Source of the DNA: Methanoregula sp.
GTDB lineage: Archaea; Halobacteriota; Methanomicrobia; Methanomicrobiales; Methanospirillaceae
NCBI GenBank assembly: GCA_030653335.1
Contig: JAURZP010000121.1
Coordinates: forward strand, 1 to 6,299
Length of the DNA stretch: 6,299 nucleotides
Direction: 5' to 3'
Part shown: positions 5,836-6,299 of the stretch, one piece after another
Layout of the letters: each line of letters begins with the position of its first letter
Position numbering within the stretch: position 1 is the stretch's first letter
The notes under the pieces: model-generated
Told to the model about the DNA's origin: nothing
What the model saw: the letters and a program-made list of their open reading frames with translations, nothing else
Database searches by the model: none
Program-made: the position numbers and the translations under genes

Positions 5836-6299
5836 TCAGGCAACCTTGCCACCAGTTTTTTCATTTTCAAGAATTGCAGCCTGGGCTGCTGCCAGCCGTG
5901 CGATAGGTATACGGGGGCCGGAGCAGGAGACATAAGTCAGGCCAATCCTGTGGCAGAACATAATTGAAGCGGGATGCCCGCCGTGTTCGCCGCAGATTCC
6001 AACTTTCATATCCGGACGGGTGTGTCGTCCCCATTTTACTGCCTGTTCCATGAGGCGTCCAACACCTTTGACGTCCAGTACTTCAAACGGGTTGTCCTGC
6101 AAAATGCCGCTCTGGTTATACATGGGCAGGAATTTGTTCTCTGCATCTTCGCGCGAGAACGAGAACGTTGCCTGCGTCAGGTCATTTGTCCCAAACGAGA
6201 AGAATTCCGCCTGTTCGGCAAGATTGTCCGCCCGCATACAGGCACGGACTACTTCTAACATGGAGCCAAACTTGAAATCAAGTGTTACCTTATAGACCG
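5836..6299 (-). CDS. ppdK: Pyruvate, phosphate dikinase, C-terminal part (partial, N-terminus off the right edge)
   Basis: The minus-strand frame stays open to the window edge and gives the final 153 residues of a protein normally near 870-900 residues. PPDK interconverts pyruvate, ATP and phosphate with PEP, AMP and pyrophosphate; in archaea it may serve gluconeogenesis or glycolysis. The fragment lies in the C-terminal PEP/pyruvate-binding barrel: FGSMLEVVRACMRAD (visible residues 10-24), FFSFGTNDLTQ (32-42), GICGEHGG (100-107) with C102 the expected catalytic acid, and VSCSGPRIPIARLAAAQA (123-140) at the end. The GTNDLTQ and GEHGG stretches also occur in PEP synthase and enzyme I, but the FFSFGTNDLTQ...GICGEHGG combination and the ending after ARLAAAQA fit PPDK better. 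The usual SCSPFRVP reads SCSGPRIP here, a mild variation. An internal ATG at 6261 is not the start: the conserved frame continues upstream as VYKVTLDFKFGS. The nucleotide-binding and phosphohistidine domains lie outside the window. Confidence 0.93.
   Translation of the reverse strand, partial: VYKVTLDFKFGSMLEVVRACMRADNLAEQAEFFSFGTNDLTQATFSFSREDAENKFLPMYNQSGILQDNPFEVLDVKGVGRLMEQAVKWGRHTRPDMKVGICGEHGGHPASIMFCHRIGLTYVSCSGPRIPIARLAAAQAAILENEKTGGKVA

Noticed and set aside
5974..6258. Plus-strand open frames overlapping the PPDK end
   Set aside because: They are complementary to highly conserved PPDK motifs such as GTNDLTQ and GICGEHGG, so the minus-strand reading is the real gene.

Overview
The window carries four protein genes, all for storage-polysaccharide and central sugar metabolism. 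From left to right they are: a GH57 alpha-amylase-type glycosidase (minus strand, cut by the left edge), an ADP-dependent sugar kinase of the PfkC/ADP-glucokinase family (minus), a GT35 alpha-glucan phosphorylase (plus), and the last 153 residues of pyruvate phosphate dikinase (minus, cut by the right edge). An ADP-dependent kinase next to an archaeal-type GH57 enzyme, ribosome-binding sites matching the archaeal 16S tail, TATA-like promoter boxes and oligo-T stretches after genes together point to a euryarchaeon. A methanogen of the Methanomicrobia is my best guess. That placement is inference from gene content and general protein resemblance, not from a marker gene.

Layout: 1-1196 GH57 (-); 1197-1535 non-coding, with GH57 leader and promoter candidates plus an 11-bp-stem hairpin just after the kinase stop; 1536-2786 kinase (-); 2787-3559 a long (773 bp) divergent non-coding region; 3560-5725 phosphorylase (+), GTG start; 5726-5835 short convergent spacer with oligo-T tracts and a palindrome; 5836-6299 PPDK C-terminus (-). 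I found no tRNA, rRNA, CRISPR array, transposase or clear pseudogene.

How the genes fit together (inference from families): the phosphorylase releases glucose 1-phosphate from alpha-glucan, the GH57 enzyme trims or hydrolyses the glucan, the ADP-dependent kinase phosphorylates glucose and/or fructose 6-phosphate in the archaeal modified Embden-Meyerhof route, and PPDK interconverts pyruvate and PEP at the bottom of the pathway. The kinase could be co-transcribed with GH57. The phosphorylase is divergent from the kinase and convergent with PPDK, so this is a functional neighbourhood, not one operon.

The least explained part is 2787-3559. It holds two near-identical 22-nt direct repeats, each with a palindromic core, 81 bp apart and flanking a TATA-like box. 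It also holds a perfect 10-bp tandem duplication, a palindrome at the expected place in the kinase promoter, and a BRE/TATA-like site pointing toward the phosphorylase. These could be operators of a sugar-responsive regulator or part of an unannotated small RNA. I see no new multi-gene system in this window.
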